Assembly (NCBI GenBank): GCA_047972415.1
Contig: JBKEAN010000016.1
Span: forward strand, 1 to 13,760
Source of the DNA: Mangrovibacterium sp047972415
Lineage (GTDB): Bacteria > Bacteroidota > Bacteroidia > Bacteroidales > Prolixibacteraceae
Length of the DNA: 13,760 nucleotides
Direction: 5' to 3'
This document shows positions 1-6,161 of this stretch, piece after piece (position 1 is the first letter of the stretch; every line of letters starts with the position of its first letter). The position numbers and the translations under genes were made by a program. The notes below the pieces were generated by a model, which was not told the origin of the DNA, did no database searches, and saw only the letters and a list, made by a program, of their open reading frames with translations.

Positions 1-1926
1 ATCTTTGGGAATTTGTTTCACGTCGGCAGCGGGGCGCAGACGGCTCACGTAATCCACCCGGACCGGGAAGTCTTTCAGCCTTTCCGAAAAGGTTTTGTAA
101 TGTTGAAGGGCCAAAATAGTCGTTGGTACCAGAATGGCCACCTGTTTGCCGTCGGTAGCGGCTTTAAAGGCGGCGCGCACGGCAATTTCGGTCTTGCCAA
201 AACCCACATCTCCGCATACCAGCCGGTCCATCGGGATGGGGCGTTCCATGTCTTCTTTAACCGCTTGGGTGGTGTTCAGCTGGTCAGGCGTGTCTTCAAA
301 AATAAATGAGGCTTCGAGTTCGGTTTGCAGGTACGAGTCGGGGGTGAACGCAAATCCCAGCTCCTGACGGCGTTTGGCATACAGGTCAATCAGGTCGCGG
401 GCAATGTCTTTTACCTTCGATTTGGTTTTTTCCTTGAGCTTTTGCCAGGCGCCGCTTCCCAGTTTGCTTATTTTGGGCTCAACGCCGTCTTTTCCTTTGT
501 ATTTCGAAATGCGGTGCAGCGAGTGGATGCTCACCAGCAATACGTCGTTGTCGCGGTAGGTGAGGCGGATGGCCTCCTGCAAGGTTCCGTTTACTTCGGT
601 TTTTACCAGACCGGCAAATTTGCCAATCCCGTGGTCAATATGGACCACATAATCGCCCGGGTGCAACTTGTTCAGTTCCTTAATGGTAATGCTCTCTCGC
701 TGTTCTTTTCGACTTTTCAATTGAAAGCGGTGGTAACGCTCAAAGATTTGGTGGTCGGTATAACAGCAAATTTTTTGATCATGGTCAACAAAACCCTCGT
801 GCAAGCTAAGCTTGAGGTCGGTAAAGCGCACATTCAGACCCTGATCGTTAAAGATGGCTTTTAACCGCTCAATTTGTTTTTCGTTGTTCGACAGGATAAA
901 GTTGCGGTAGCCATTGGCAATGTTTTGCTGCATGTTTTCGGCCAGCAGCGGGAAGTTTTTATTGAAAACCGGTTGCGGCGAACTGCTCGATTCAAACACA
1001 TCGCCCTTTATTCCCGGATTGTTCCCGGTTAGGATAAGCTTGAATTGCCTCGCCCGATCCAGAAAATCCTTACCCGAAATAATCCGCCCCGAAATATCGT
1101 CGGTTTGGCTTTCAATACTTTGCTGGTAAATTCCATCAATCAGGTCACCGATCAGTTTGAGGTCGTTTACCTGCAAAATGCTTTCGGGTGAAATGAAATT
1201 GAGGAAGTTGTCGCGCTTTTCGTCGTCAAGGCCGCTTTGGATGTTTGGTATGATGACGATACGCGAAAGCTGTTCAATCGAAATCTGGTTTTCAATGTCG
1301 AAGGAGCGGATGCTGTCCACTTCGTCGCCAAAAAAATCGAGGCGGTAGGGATCTTCGTTGGCAAACGAAAACAGATCGACCAAACTGCCACGAATGGAAT
1401 ATTGTCCTGGTTCAAAGACAAAGTCAACTCGCTCAAAGCCGTATTCAAACAGCACGTCGTTCAAAAACTCAATCGAGAGTTTGTCGCCTTTTCGTACCGT
1501 AAAACTGTTTGATGCCAGCGCCTCGCCCGTAATCACTTTCTCCACCAATGCTTCGGGGTAAGTCACAATGGCCAGCGGTCCCCCCTCGCGCAGCTTGGTA
1601 AGTACTTCTGTCCGCAGAATTACGTTCTCCTGTTCCATTTGCTGGTATTGTACCGAGCGTTTGTATGAACTTGGGAAAAACAGCACCTCGATAGGGGTTT
1701 TCAGATTAATTAAATCGTCGTAAGCATAGGCAGCTTCTTCTTTATCTCCCAAAATCAGGACGAGTGGTTCCTCAAGGCGGGAAGCCAGCGCTGACGCAAA
1801 AACCGTTTTCAGCGAACCCACCATTCCCCGTAGATGAAGAGGGTTTGCCGATTGACGAATACTTTCGAACACCTTAACGAAAGCATTACTTTCGGAATAA
1901 ATCCGACGAAACTCAAGTAAGTCCAA
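1..1926 (-). CDS. mfd: Transcription-repair coupling factor Mfd, N-terminal part (cut by left edge)
   Basis: Mfd is a DNA translocase that pushes stalled RNA polymerase off damaged DNA and recruits UvrA for nucleotide excision repair. The frame is open from the window edge for 642 codons; the family is usually about 1,100 residues, so the C-terminal translocase half and the UvrA-regulating end lie outside. Visible in order: a UvrB-like N-terminal region, a CarD-like RNA polymerase interaction domain from about residue 415 (HPGDYVVHIDHGIGKF), and the start of the helicase core with Walker A GDVGFGKT at about 572-579, followed by the motif-Ia-like VPTTILALQH. The start is uncertain. The first in-frame ATG (1824) falls inside the conserved HLRGMVGS segment, so it would delete conserved sequence. 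A TTG at 1926 gives a family-like N-terminus (LDLLEFRRIYSES) just downstream of a -7 element. An in-frame stop lies shortly upstream, near 1990. It is divergent from the thioredoxin gene. Confidence 0.95.
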   Translation of the reverse strand, partial: MDLLEFRRIYSESNAFVKVFESIRQSANPLHLRGMVGSLKTVFASALASRLEEPLVLILGDKEEAAYAYDDLINLKTPIEVLFFPSSYKRSVQYQQMEQENVILRTEVLTKLREGGPLAIVTYPEALVEKVITGEALASNSFTVRKGDKLSIEFLNDVLFEYGFERVDFVFEPGQYSIRGSLVDLFSFANEDPYRLDFFGDEVDSIRSFDIENQISIEQLSRIVIIPNIQSGLDDEKRDNFLNFISPESILQVNDLKLIGDLIDGIYQQSIESQTDDISGRIISGKDFLDRARQFKLILTGNNPGIKGDVFESSSSPQPVFNKNFPLLAENMQQNIANGYRNFILSNNEKQIERLKAIFNDQGLNVRFTDLKLSLHEGFVDHDQKICCYTDHQIFERYHRFQLKSRKEQRESITIKELNKLHPGDYVVHIDHGIGKFAGLVKTEVNGTLQEAIRLTYRDNDVLLVSIHSLHRISKYKGKDGVEPKISKLGSGAWQKLKEKTKSKVKDIARDLIDLYAKRRQELGFAFTPDSYLQTELEASFIFEDTPDQLNTTQAVKEDMERPIPMDRLVCGDVGFGKTEIAVRAAFKAATDGKQVAILVPTTILALQHYKTFSERLKDFPVRVDYVSRLRPAADVKQIPKD

Positions 1927-1944
1927 AGCAGTAAAATTTGCCTG

Positions 1945-1952
1945 CAAAGATA
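1945..1952 (-). promoter_or_regulatory. Bacteroidota -7 element for mfd (TATCTTTG)
   Basis: Read on the minus strand, TATCTTTG matches the Bacteroidota -7 consensus TAnnTTTG exactly. No TTTG -33 element is visible at the usual spacing. Transcription would begin about 7 bases downstream, near 1938, leaving only about 12 bases before the proposed TTG start at 1926. Role inferred from motif and position. Confidence 0.45.
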
Positions 1953-2098
1953 CAAATTTGTTCCCGCGGGGGACTTTTGTTGGCGCTTACTTTTGGAGTT
2001 TTTAGGGCATTGAGAGAGCTTTTCTGACAAGCTGACAGCAGAAATTGCGGCATGTAAATTGATAAATGTAAATATATAAATATGAAAATAAAATTGAC

Positions 2099-2443
2099 AT
2101 GTTACACACCAATTTAAAACACGTGTTGTCTGCCGACGAGCACAAAAAGCTGATTTTGGAGAACGAAAATGTAATGATTTGCTGCGGCCGGATGGGGCCG
2201 ATGTGCATACCGGTTTATGCCGCCATGACGGAGTTGAAGAATGATTACGATAAAGTTGTTTTCGCCGATATGGAGTTTGACATTCCCGATGCAGCAGTTA
2301 TCCGTAATGCACCCGAGTGCCGTGGCTTTATGGGCTTACCATTTGTGATGTATTATAAAGACGGAAAATTGGTACATGCGACAAGTAGTATTCAAAGCAG
2401 GCTGCAAATTGAAAATATATTGAAAAAGAAGTTGTTGAAATAA
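2099..2443 (+). CDS. Thioredoxin-fold protein with atypical CGRMGPMC active-site region
   Basis: A 114-residue protein, thioredoxin-sized with no signal peptide, so probably cytoplasmic. Thioredoxin-like features: a beta-strand ending at the Cys motif, an acidic strand (VVFADMEFD, about 53-61) and a likely cis-Pro loop GLPFVMYY (79-86) followed by the KDG turn. The usual WCGPC is absent. Instead Cys28-Cys29 are followed by GRMGPM and then Cys36 before IPVY, so the aligned GP-C segment keeps its second Cys while the first Cys of CxxC is replaced by Met35 or displaced upstream. A further Cys74 sits in PECRGF just before the cis-Pro. The start ATG is preceded by an AT-rich stretch without a Shine-Dalgarno. 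A strong terminator follows at 2497, so the gene appears monocistronic. A redox or sulfur-handling role is inferred; the physiological partner is unknown. The fold call is firm, the activity is not. Confidence 0.85.
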   Translation: MLHTNLKHVLSADEHKKLILENENVMICCGRMGPMCIPVYAAMTELKNDYDKVVFADMEFDIPDAAVIRNAPECRGFMGLPFVMYYKDGKLVHATSSIQSRLQIENILKKKLLK

Positions 2444-2496
2444 TTCAGAAGAGGGTTTATGGCTGTTCCCCGATTGGGAAGCTTATTTGTTTGGAT

Positions 2497-2530
2497 AAAA
2501 ATCCATCGGTTTGTCGGTGGATTTTTTGTT
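2497..2530 (+). terminator. Rho-independent terminator after the thioredoxin-like gene
   Basis: A 12-bp stem (2497-2508 with 2515-2526; one G-U pair) closes a 6-base loop, and the 3' arm runs into a T-rich tract. It lies about 50 bases after the stop codon at 2443. The A-rich 5' arm means it could also act on the opposite strand, but no minus-strand gene ends here. Confidence 0.85.
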
Positions 2531-2580
2531 TTTGATTTAAAAATGTTTCGTGAGGCAGCATACTGTTGACAAAAAGCATA

Positions 2581-2588
2581 TACCTTTG
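2581..2588 (+). promoter_or_regulatory. Bacteroidota -7 element (TACCTTTG) upstream of the coiled-coil lipoprotein
   Basis: TACCTTTG is an exact match to TAnnTTTG, 18 bases before the lipoprotein start at 2607. No well-placed -33 TTTG is seen; a TTG at 2566-2568 is too close. The element helps choose the start: an in-frame ATG at 2550 would lie upstream of the expected transcription start near 2595 and is therefore unlikely. Confidence 0.5.
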
Positions 2589-2606
2589 ATTTCAAAACAA
2601 TTTAAA

Positions 2607-3482
2607 ATGGTTATGAAAAAGCTACTTCTTATCGCTTGTGTTGCAATGCTGACGGCTTGCCAGCAGGGTAAAATCGATCGTATGCAATCAACCCAGGACA
2701 GTCTTGCCTCGGTTGCCGCAGAAAAAGATGCTGCGATTCTGGATTTTGTTTCAGCCATGACCGAAATTCAGGAAAACCTGGATTCGATTAAGCATATTCA
2801 GAATATTGTACAAGTTGAATCTGCCGCTGTCAGTGAAGGTCAAATAAAGGATAAAGACAAGATAATGAATGATATCCAGGTGATTGCCGATTTGATGCAA
2901 AAAAACCGAGAAATGGTGGATAAATTGCAAAAACAGTTGGGCGCATCCAACTCGAAAGTGGCCGAACTACAACGGGCTATTGCCGTGTTGAACCGTCAGA
3001 TTGAACAGAAAGATGCAGAAATTGCCACCCTGCAAGCCGAACTGGCCAAGTTGAATATCAATGTTTCGGAACTAAATACCCGGATGAACGAAATGTCGGC
3101 TGAAAGTATGCACAAAGATGAAGTTATTCAGGAAAAATCGACCACAATCGAGTCGCAAACCATTGCCATGAACAAAGCATTTTATGCCTTTGGTACCCAA
3201 AAAGAATTGATTGAGAACGATTTAGTTGAAAAAGACGGTGGTTTTCTGGGTTTAGGAAGAACGCTGAAAATGAAGGAAGATTTCAATAAAGCCTATTTTA
3301 CGGAAATTGATATTCGTGAATTCGCGATGCTTGAACTGCACGTGAAAAAGGCTGCGCTGATTACCACTCACCCGGCCGGTTCGTACCATTTTGAAGGCGA
3401 CAAAACAGTTGAAAGCTTTGTGATTGACGATCCGAAAGAGTTCTGGAAAACATCGAAATACCTGATTATTGAAGTGAACTAA
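2607..3482 (+). CDS. Coiled-coil lipoprotein of unknown function
   Basis: A 291-residue protein starting with a lipoprotein signal peptide: MKK, a hydrophobic run and lipobox LTAC with the lipidated Cys at residue 18 (numbered from the ATG at 2607; the ATG at 2613 is an equally good start). The mature N-terminal two thirds (about 25-190) is polar, rich in Glu, Lys and Gln and heptad-like, so a long coiled coil is predicted. A smaller C-terminal domain (about 200-291) looks beta-rich, with LGRTLKM, a central THPAGSYHFEG and the end FWKTSKYLIIEVN. Similar coiled-coil-plus-C-domain lipoproteins are common in Bacteroidales; I recall some named collagen-binding (Cbp1-like) adhesins, but cannot confirm that here. 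Attachment to the outer or inner membrane is likely; surface exposure is unknown. The gene stands alone between a -7 element and a terminator. Confidence 0.85.
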   Translation: MVMKKLLLIACVAMLTACQQGKIDRMQSTQDSLASVAAEKDAAILDFVSAMTEIQENLDSIKHIQNIVQVESAAVSEGQIKDKDKIMNDIQVIADLMQKNREMVDKLQKQLGASNSKVAELQRAIAVLNRQIEQKDAEIATLQAELAKLNINVSELNTRMNEMSAESMHKDEVIQEKSTTIESQTIAMNKAFYAFGTQKELIENDLVEKDGGFLGLGRTLKMKEDFNKAYFTEIDIREFAMLELHVKKAALITTHPAGSYHFEGDKTVESFVIDDPKEFWKTSKYLIIEVN

Positions 3483-3504
3483 TTTTGAAACAAACAAATA
3501 GAAT

Positions 3505-3536
3505 AAAAGTCCGGCCGGTGTCGGACTTTTTTGTTT
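3505..3536. terminator. Bidirectional terminator between convergent genes
   Basis: A 9-bp GC-centred stem (3505-3513 with 3522-3530) with an 8-base loop is flanked by an A-run on the left and a T-run on the right, so it has a U-tract when read on either strand. It lies 22 bases after the plus-strand lipoprotein stop and about 40 bases after the minus-strand VTT gene stop, which fits shared use. Confidence 0.85.
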
Positions 3537-3575
3537 TTTAGACTAGTACCGAGAAAACGTTGGGCCGTTTTGTTC

Positions 3576-4106
3576 TCAGAAAAAAACAATAGTCATAAAC
3601 AAATATTTGGCAACTAGGCCCAGCAAACTATATAACAACGCCTGTTTCATGGGGTGTTTCAGCATACCGGCGGCCAGCAGGATAACAGGCGAGGCGAGGG
3701 GCAGTAGGTTAAACAGAAAAATGGAAATATTGCCGTACTGGCGGATTCTGTTTTCGGCTTTCTCGTAACGGTGCCGGCCCACCAGCAGATCGATAAATTT
3801 GGTACTGAACGAGCGTCCGATGTAATAATCAATCATCAGCGAAAGAATACTCGTACTCACAGCAATCAGGTTTAAAAAAACCATGCTCAGGCCAGTGTGC
3901 AGGTAGTAAATAAAAGCCAGTTCAACGGGCATAAACAGAAAAAACAAATAGCCTGAAAAATTGATGATGCCAAACGAAAGGAAGCTCACCTGGGTGGTTC
4001 CGTAGTAAATGTCGCGGCCAATGGTTACCGACGCGATGATGGCCGCCGCCGTCACGCAAATAAGAATGACGACAAATTGACGGATATGAGTAGGGTTTAA
4101 ATTCAT
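3576..4106 (-). CDS. VTT/DedA-like (SNARE-associated Golgi type) small membrane protein
   Basis: A 176-residue integral membrane protein with about five hydrophobic segments (about 9-29, 41-60, 72-95, 126-148 and 155-176). The VTT/DedA signature region is recognisable: DYYIGRSF (93-100), a polar stretch rich in Arg and Lys (LLVGRHRYEKAENRIRQYG), then the re-entrant-like LFNLLPLASPVILLAAGML (131-149). DedA-family proteins move or flip lipids such as undecaprenyl phosphate or help maintain proton-motive force; VTT proteins scramble lipids. The Arg usually found before the Pro in canonical DedA (FxR-x-x-P) is not present; Asn-Leu-Leu-Pro occupies that place, so this is a divergent, YqaA-like branch. 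The substrate is unknown. Upstream on the minus strand TATCTTTC (4128-4135) is a one-mismatch -7 element. Monocistronic; the terminator at 3505 serves its 3' end. Confidence 0.8.
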   Translation of the reverse strand: MNLNPTHIRQFVVILICVTAAAIIASVTIGRDIYYGTTQVSFLSFGIINFSGYLFFLFMPVELAFIYYLHTGLSMVFLNLIAVSTSILSLMIDYYIGRSFSTKFIDLLVGRHRYEKAENRIRQYGNISIFLFNLLPLASPVILLAAGMLKHPMKQALLYSLLGLVAKYLFMTIVFF

Positions 4107-4217
4107 TGGACAACTGAGCTTCTAACTGAAAGATAAGTTTTTTTACGCTGAAATACACCTTCGAGCAATAGTTTTCTCTTTTTCGGATAAACTCTTTTTT
4201 TATTGTTTTGTGAATGC

Positions 4218-4248
4218 TTGACTTTCAGTTTGTAATTTCATAACTTGA
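4218..4248 (+). promoter_or_regulatory. Possible imperfect Bacteroidota promoter for the DUF2851 gene
   Basis: TTG (4218-4220) is separated by 20 bases from TAACTTGA (4241-4248), which is one base short of the TAnnTTTG consensus. The spacing is right but both boxes are imperfect. If real, it argues for the 4273 start. Confidence 0.3.
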
Positions 4249-4272
4249 ATGAAAACCGGCAAATCGAAACTT

Positions 4273-5574
4273 ATGAACGAGTTTTTTCTTCAATTTCTAT
4301 GGAAATATCGCCTTTTTAACCCGGACAAATTGATAACCAGTTCCGGATTCAAAGTAAAAGTACTTTCGCCTGGCTTCCTCAATACCGATGCCGGACCCGA
4401 TTTCTTCAATGCGCGCATTCAGATTGGCGATACCACTTGGGCGGGCAATGTGGAGCTTCACCTGCGTTCGAGCGATTGGGTGAAACATAAACACCACGAG
4501 GATGGGGCCTACAATAACGTCATTTTGCACGTGGTGAAGGAGGACGATGAGCCAATAACGAACTCGAAAGGCGAACCGGTGGAGTGTTTGGTTCTCGATT
4601 ATCCCTCCGGGTTGGAGAAAAACTACGCCAGTTTACTAAAATCCACCGCCTGGATACCCTGTGCAAAATCCATTCACCGGGTCAATCCGGCAACCCTTCA
4701 ATTGTGGTACCATGCCCTCATGGTTGAACGCTTGGAAATGAAAACCGGTGAAATTACTGCCAAGCTGGAACAAAATAAGAACGATTGGAACGAAACTTTT
4801 TACCAGTTTTTGGCGCGGAACTTCGGCTTCAAAACCAACTCGGTACCGTTCGAGTTGTTGGCAAAAGCACTTCCAATAGGTATTTTGTCCAAGCACAAAA
4901 ACAACTTGTTTCAGTTGGAAGCGCTGCTGTTCGGAACTGCGGGTTTGCTGAACGAAGAGTTGTTGGGCGACGATTATTTTCTCGGTCTGCGCTCCGAGTT
5001 CTTTTTTTTGTGCCAAAAGTATAAGTTGAAACCAGTTGAAGGGCACCTGTGGAAGTTTTTGCGGTTGCGCCCCGTTAACTTCCCAACGGTTCGTATTGCC
5101 CAGTTTGCGCAATTGATTCATCAATCGTCGGCCTTGTTTTCGCATTTGGTTGAGCTTGATAAACTGAGCGAACTAAAAAAATTGTTTCAACTGGAACCTT
5201 CCGGTTACTGGCTCACGCATTACCGTTTTAATAAAGAATCGAAAAAGCAGGCTAAGCATTTGGGCGATTTGTCGTTCAATAGTTTGGTCATCAATACCCT
5301 GGTTCCCTTTTTGTTTGTTTATGGCGAATATCATAAGAAGCAGGCACTGAAAGACTTGGCTTTGGCTTATATGGAGCAGTTGCCTGCCGAGCAAAATGCC
5401 ATTGTCAGAGCTTGGGCGCAGTTGGGCATTTCGGCTTGCTCAGCCTTCGACTCGCAGGCGTTGATACAGTTGAAGAACAGGTATTGCGACACCCGGCAAT
5501 GCTTAAATTGTCCGGTGGGAACAAAACTAATCAGCATGACCAGTCTTGGAAACAACGAGGAGGGTGCCGGGTAA
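4273..5574 (+). CDS. DUF2851 family protein (function unknown)
   Basis: A soluble protein of about 433 residues, matching the DUF2851 family in length and pattern: an N-terminal EFFLQFLWKYRLF, then NTDAGPDF (about 37-44), TWAGNVELHLRSSDW (55-69), HKHHED and AYNNVILHVV (79-88). A C-terminal cysteine cluster C-x4-C-x2-C (405, 410, 413) in CDTRQCLNCPVG could bind metal. The family is widespread in Bacteroidota with no established function. An in-frame ATG at 4249 would add eight residues. I prefer 4273 because family members as I recall them begin just before this FLxxLWK segment, and because a possible promoter (TTG at 4218, TAACTTGA at 4241) would start transcription near or after 4249. No terminator is seen immediately downstream. 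Confidence 0.85.
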   Translation: MNEFFLQFLWKYRLFNPDKLITSSGFKVKVLSPGFLNTDAGPDFFNARIQIGDTTWAGNVELHLRSSDWVKHKHHEDGAYNNVILHVVKEDDEPITNSKGEPVECLVLDYPSGLEKNYASLLKSTAWIPCAKSIHRVNPATLQLWYHALMVERLEMKTGEITAKLEQNKNDWNETFYQFLARNFGFKTNSVPFELLAKALPIGILSKHKNNLFQLEALLFGTAGLLNEELLGDDYFLGLRSEFFFLCQKYKLKPVEGHLWKFLRLRPVNFPTVRIAQFAQLIHQSSALFSHLVELDKLSELKKLFQLEPSGYWLTHYRFNKESKKQAKHLGDLSFNSLVINTLVPFLFVYGEYHKKQALKDLALAYMEQLPAEQNAIVRAWAQLGISACSAFDSQALIQLKNRYCDTRQCLNCPVGTKLISMTSLGNNEEGAG

Positions 5575-5667
5575 ATTCAGGGCCGCCAAATCTGGCAATT
5601 CCGAAACATGGCTGAATAGGGAAGAGCAGCGTTTTACCCAGGCTTCAAATAATTGAACGAAAAGTAG

Positions 5668-5694
5668 TTTGTACGAAAAAATTAGTTACTTTTG
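5668..5694 (+). promoter_or_regulatory. Promoter of rpsO (TTTG / TACTTTTG)
   Basis: TACTTTTG (5687-5694) is an exact -7 match. TTTG at 5668-5671 could be the -33 box, although the 15-base spacer is shorter than usual. Transcription would start near 5701, giving an rpsO leader of about 88 bases. The 5575-5667 stretch between the DUF2851 stop and this promoter shows only short imperfect inverted repeats. Confidence 0.5.
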
Positions 5695-5719
5695 CGCAGC
5701 TTTTTTAAAGCAAATTAAT

Positions 5720-5784
5720 TTTAAGCTGTTGTTATTGAAAGCAATGCTGCGGCTTAAACATTGTATCATTTTTTTAACACAATG
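5720..5784 (+). promoter_or_regulatory. Structured rpsO mRNA leader, candidate S15 autoregulatory element
   Basis: Two helices lie directly before the start codon. Helix A pairs TTTAAGC (5720-5726) with GCTTAAA (5752-5758) and encloses a small hairpin, ATTG (5734-5737) with CAAT (5742-5745). Helix B pairs CATTGT (5759-5764) with ACAATG (5779-5784) and ends four bases before the ATG at 5789. CAATG at 5742-5746 could instead pair with CATTG at 5759-5763, excluding helix B. S15 represses its own mRNA through leader structures in several phyla; that this leader does so is inference. Confidence 0.4.
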
Positions 5785-5788
5785 CATT

Positions 5789-6058
5789 ATGTATTTAACG
5801 ACAGAGAAAAAAGCCGAAATTTTTGAAAAGTACGCTAAAAACGCAACCAACACCGGTTCAGCCGAAGGTCAGATTGCTTTGTTTTCATTCCGTATCAGCC
5901 ACTTGACTGAGCACCTGAAGAAAAACAAAAAAGATTACAGCACCCAGCGTGCACTGGTTACATTGGTAGGTAAACGTCGTAGTTTATTAGACTATTTGGC
6001 CAAGAAAGACATCGAACGTTATCGTCACATCGTGAAAGAGCTTGGCTTACGTCGATAA
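5789..6058 (+). CDS. rpsO: 30S ribosomal protein S15
   Basis: The protein is 89 residues, the same length as E. coli S15. S15 binds 16S rRNA at the helix 20-22 junction early in assembly of the small-subunit platform. Recognisable segments: NTGSAEGQIALFSFRI (21-36) for the conserved TGS-x-E-x-Q helix start, LTEHLKKNKKDYSTQ (39-53) with the rRNA-contacting HxxxxKKD-like loop, and VGKRRSLLDYLAKKD (60-74) plus the LGLRR terminus. Upstream in-frame codons are open back to 5669, but they overlap the promoter and leader and are not family-like, so the ATG at 5789 is the start. It lies directly upstream of pnp, the classical rpsO-pnp arrangement, separated by a perfect hairpin. Confidence 0.97.
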   Translation: MYLTTEKKAEIFEKYAKNATNTGSAEGQIALFSFRISHLTEHLKKNKKDYSTQRALVTLVGKRRSLLDYLAKKDIERYRHIVKELGLRR

Positions 6059-6066
6059 AAAATCTG

Positions 6067-6106
6067 ATAATAAAAGGCAATAATTTATTGCCTTTTATTA
6101 TTTTTG
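6067..6106 (+). terminator. Terminator-like hairpin between rpsO and pnp
   Basis: An uninterrupted inverted repeat (arms from 6067 and to 6101, meeting at an AT-rich loop near 6082-6086) with GGC/GCC at its core is followed by TTTTTG. It starts 8 bases after the rpsO stop. It could terminate or attenuate rpsO transcripts. In E. coli the rpsO-pnp spacer holds both a terminator and an RNase III site controlling pnp; a processing role here is only an inference by analogy. Confidence 0.8.
6099..6106 (+). promoter_or_regulatory. Possible pnp -7 element (TATTTTTG) embedded in the terminator U-tract
   Basis: TATTTTTG matches TAnnTTTG and coincides with the end of the rpsO hairpin and its T-run. No -33 TTTG is seen about 19 bases upstream. 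It would give pnp its own transcript with a leader of about 50 bases. A T-run ending in G can match by chance, so support is modest. Confidence 0.3.
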
Positions 6107-6161
6107 TTAACCCCACCACCACAAGAAACATTCAGAAAAATTAATTTTAGTTCAAAATTTT

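Noticed and set aside
1960..1978. Small GC-rich hairpin followed by TTTT on the plus strand near the mfd start
   Set aside because: Only a 6-bp stem with a 3-base loop, and no plus-strand gene ends there; probably chance.
2020..2045. Short repeats (CTGACA direct repeat, TTTCTG/CAGAAA inverted repeat) between mfd and the thioredoxin-like gene
   Set aside because: Too short to separate from chance, and no other signal supports a regulatory site.
2550..2606. Upstream ATG for the coiled-coil lipoprotein
   Set aside because: It would place 19 to 21 polar residues before the signal peptide and start above the -7 element at 2581.
5575..5640. Inverted repeats ATTCAG/CTGAAT and GCCA/TGGC after the DUF2851 gene, considered as a terminator
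   Set aside because: Short, widely spaced and without a T-run.
5669..5788. Upstream extension of rpsO by 40 codons
   Set aside because: It would cover the promoter and leader, and family S15 proteins begin at the 5789 ATG.
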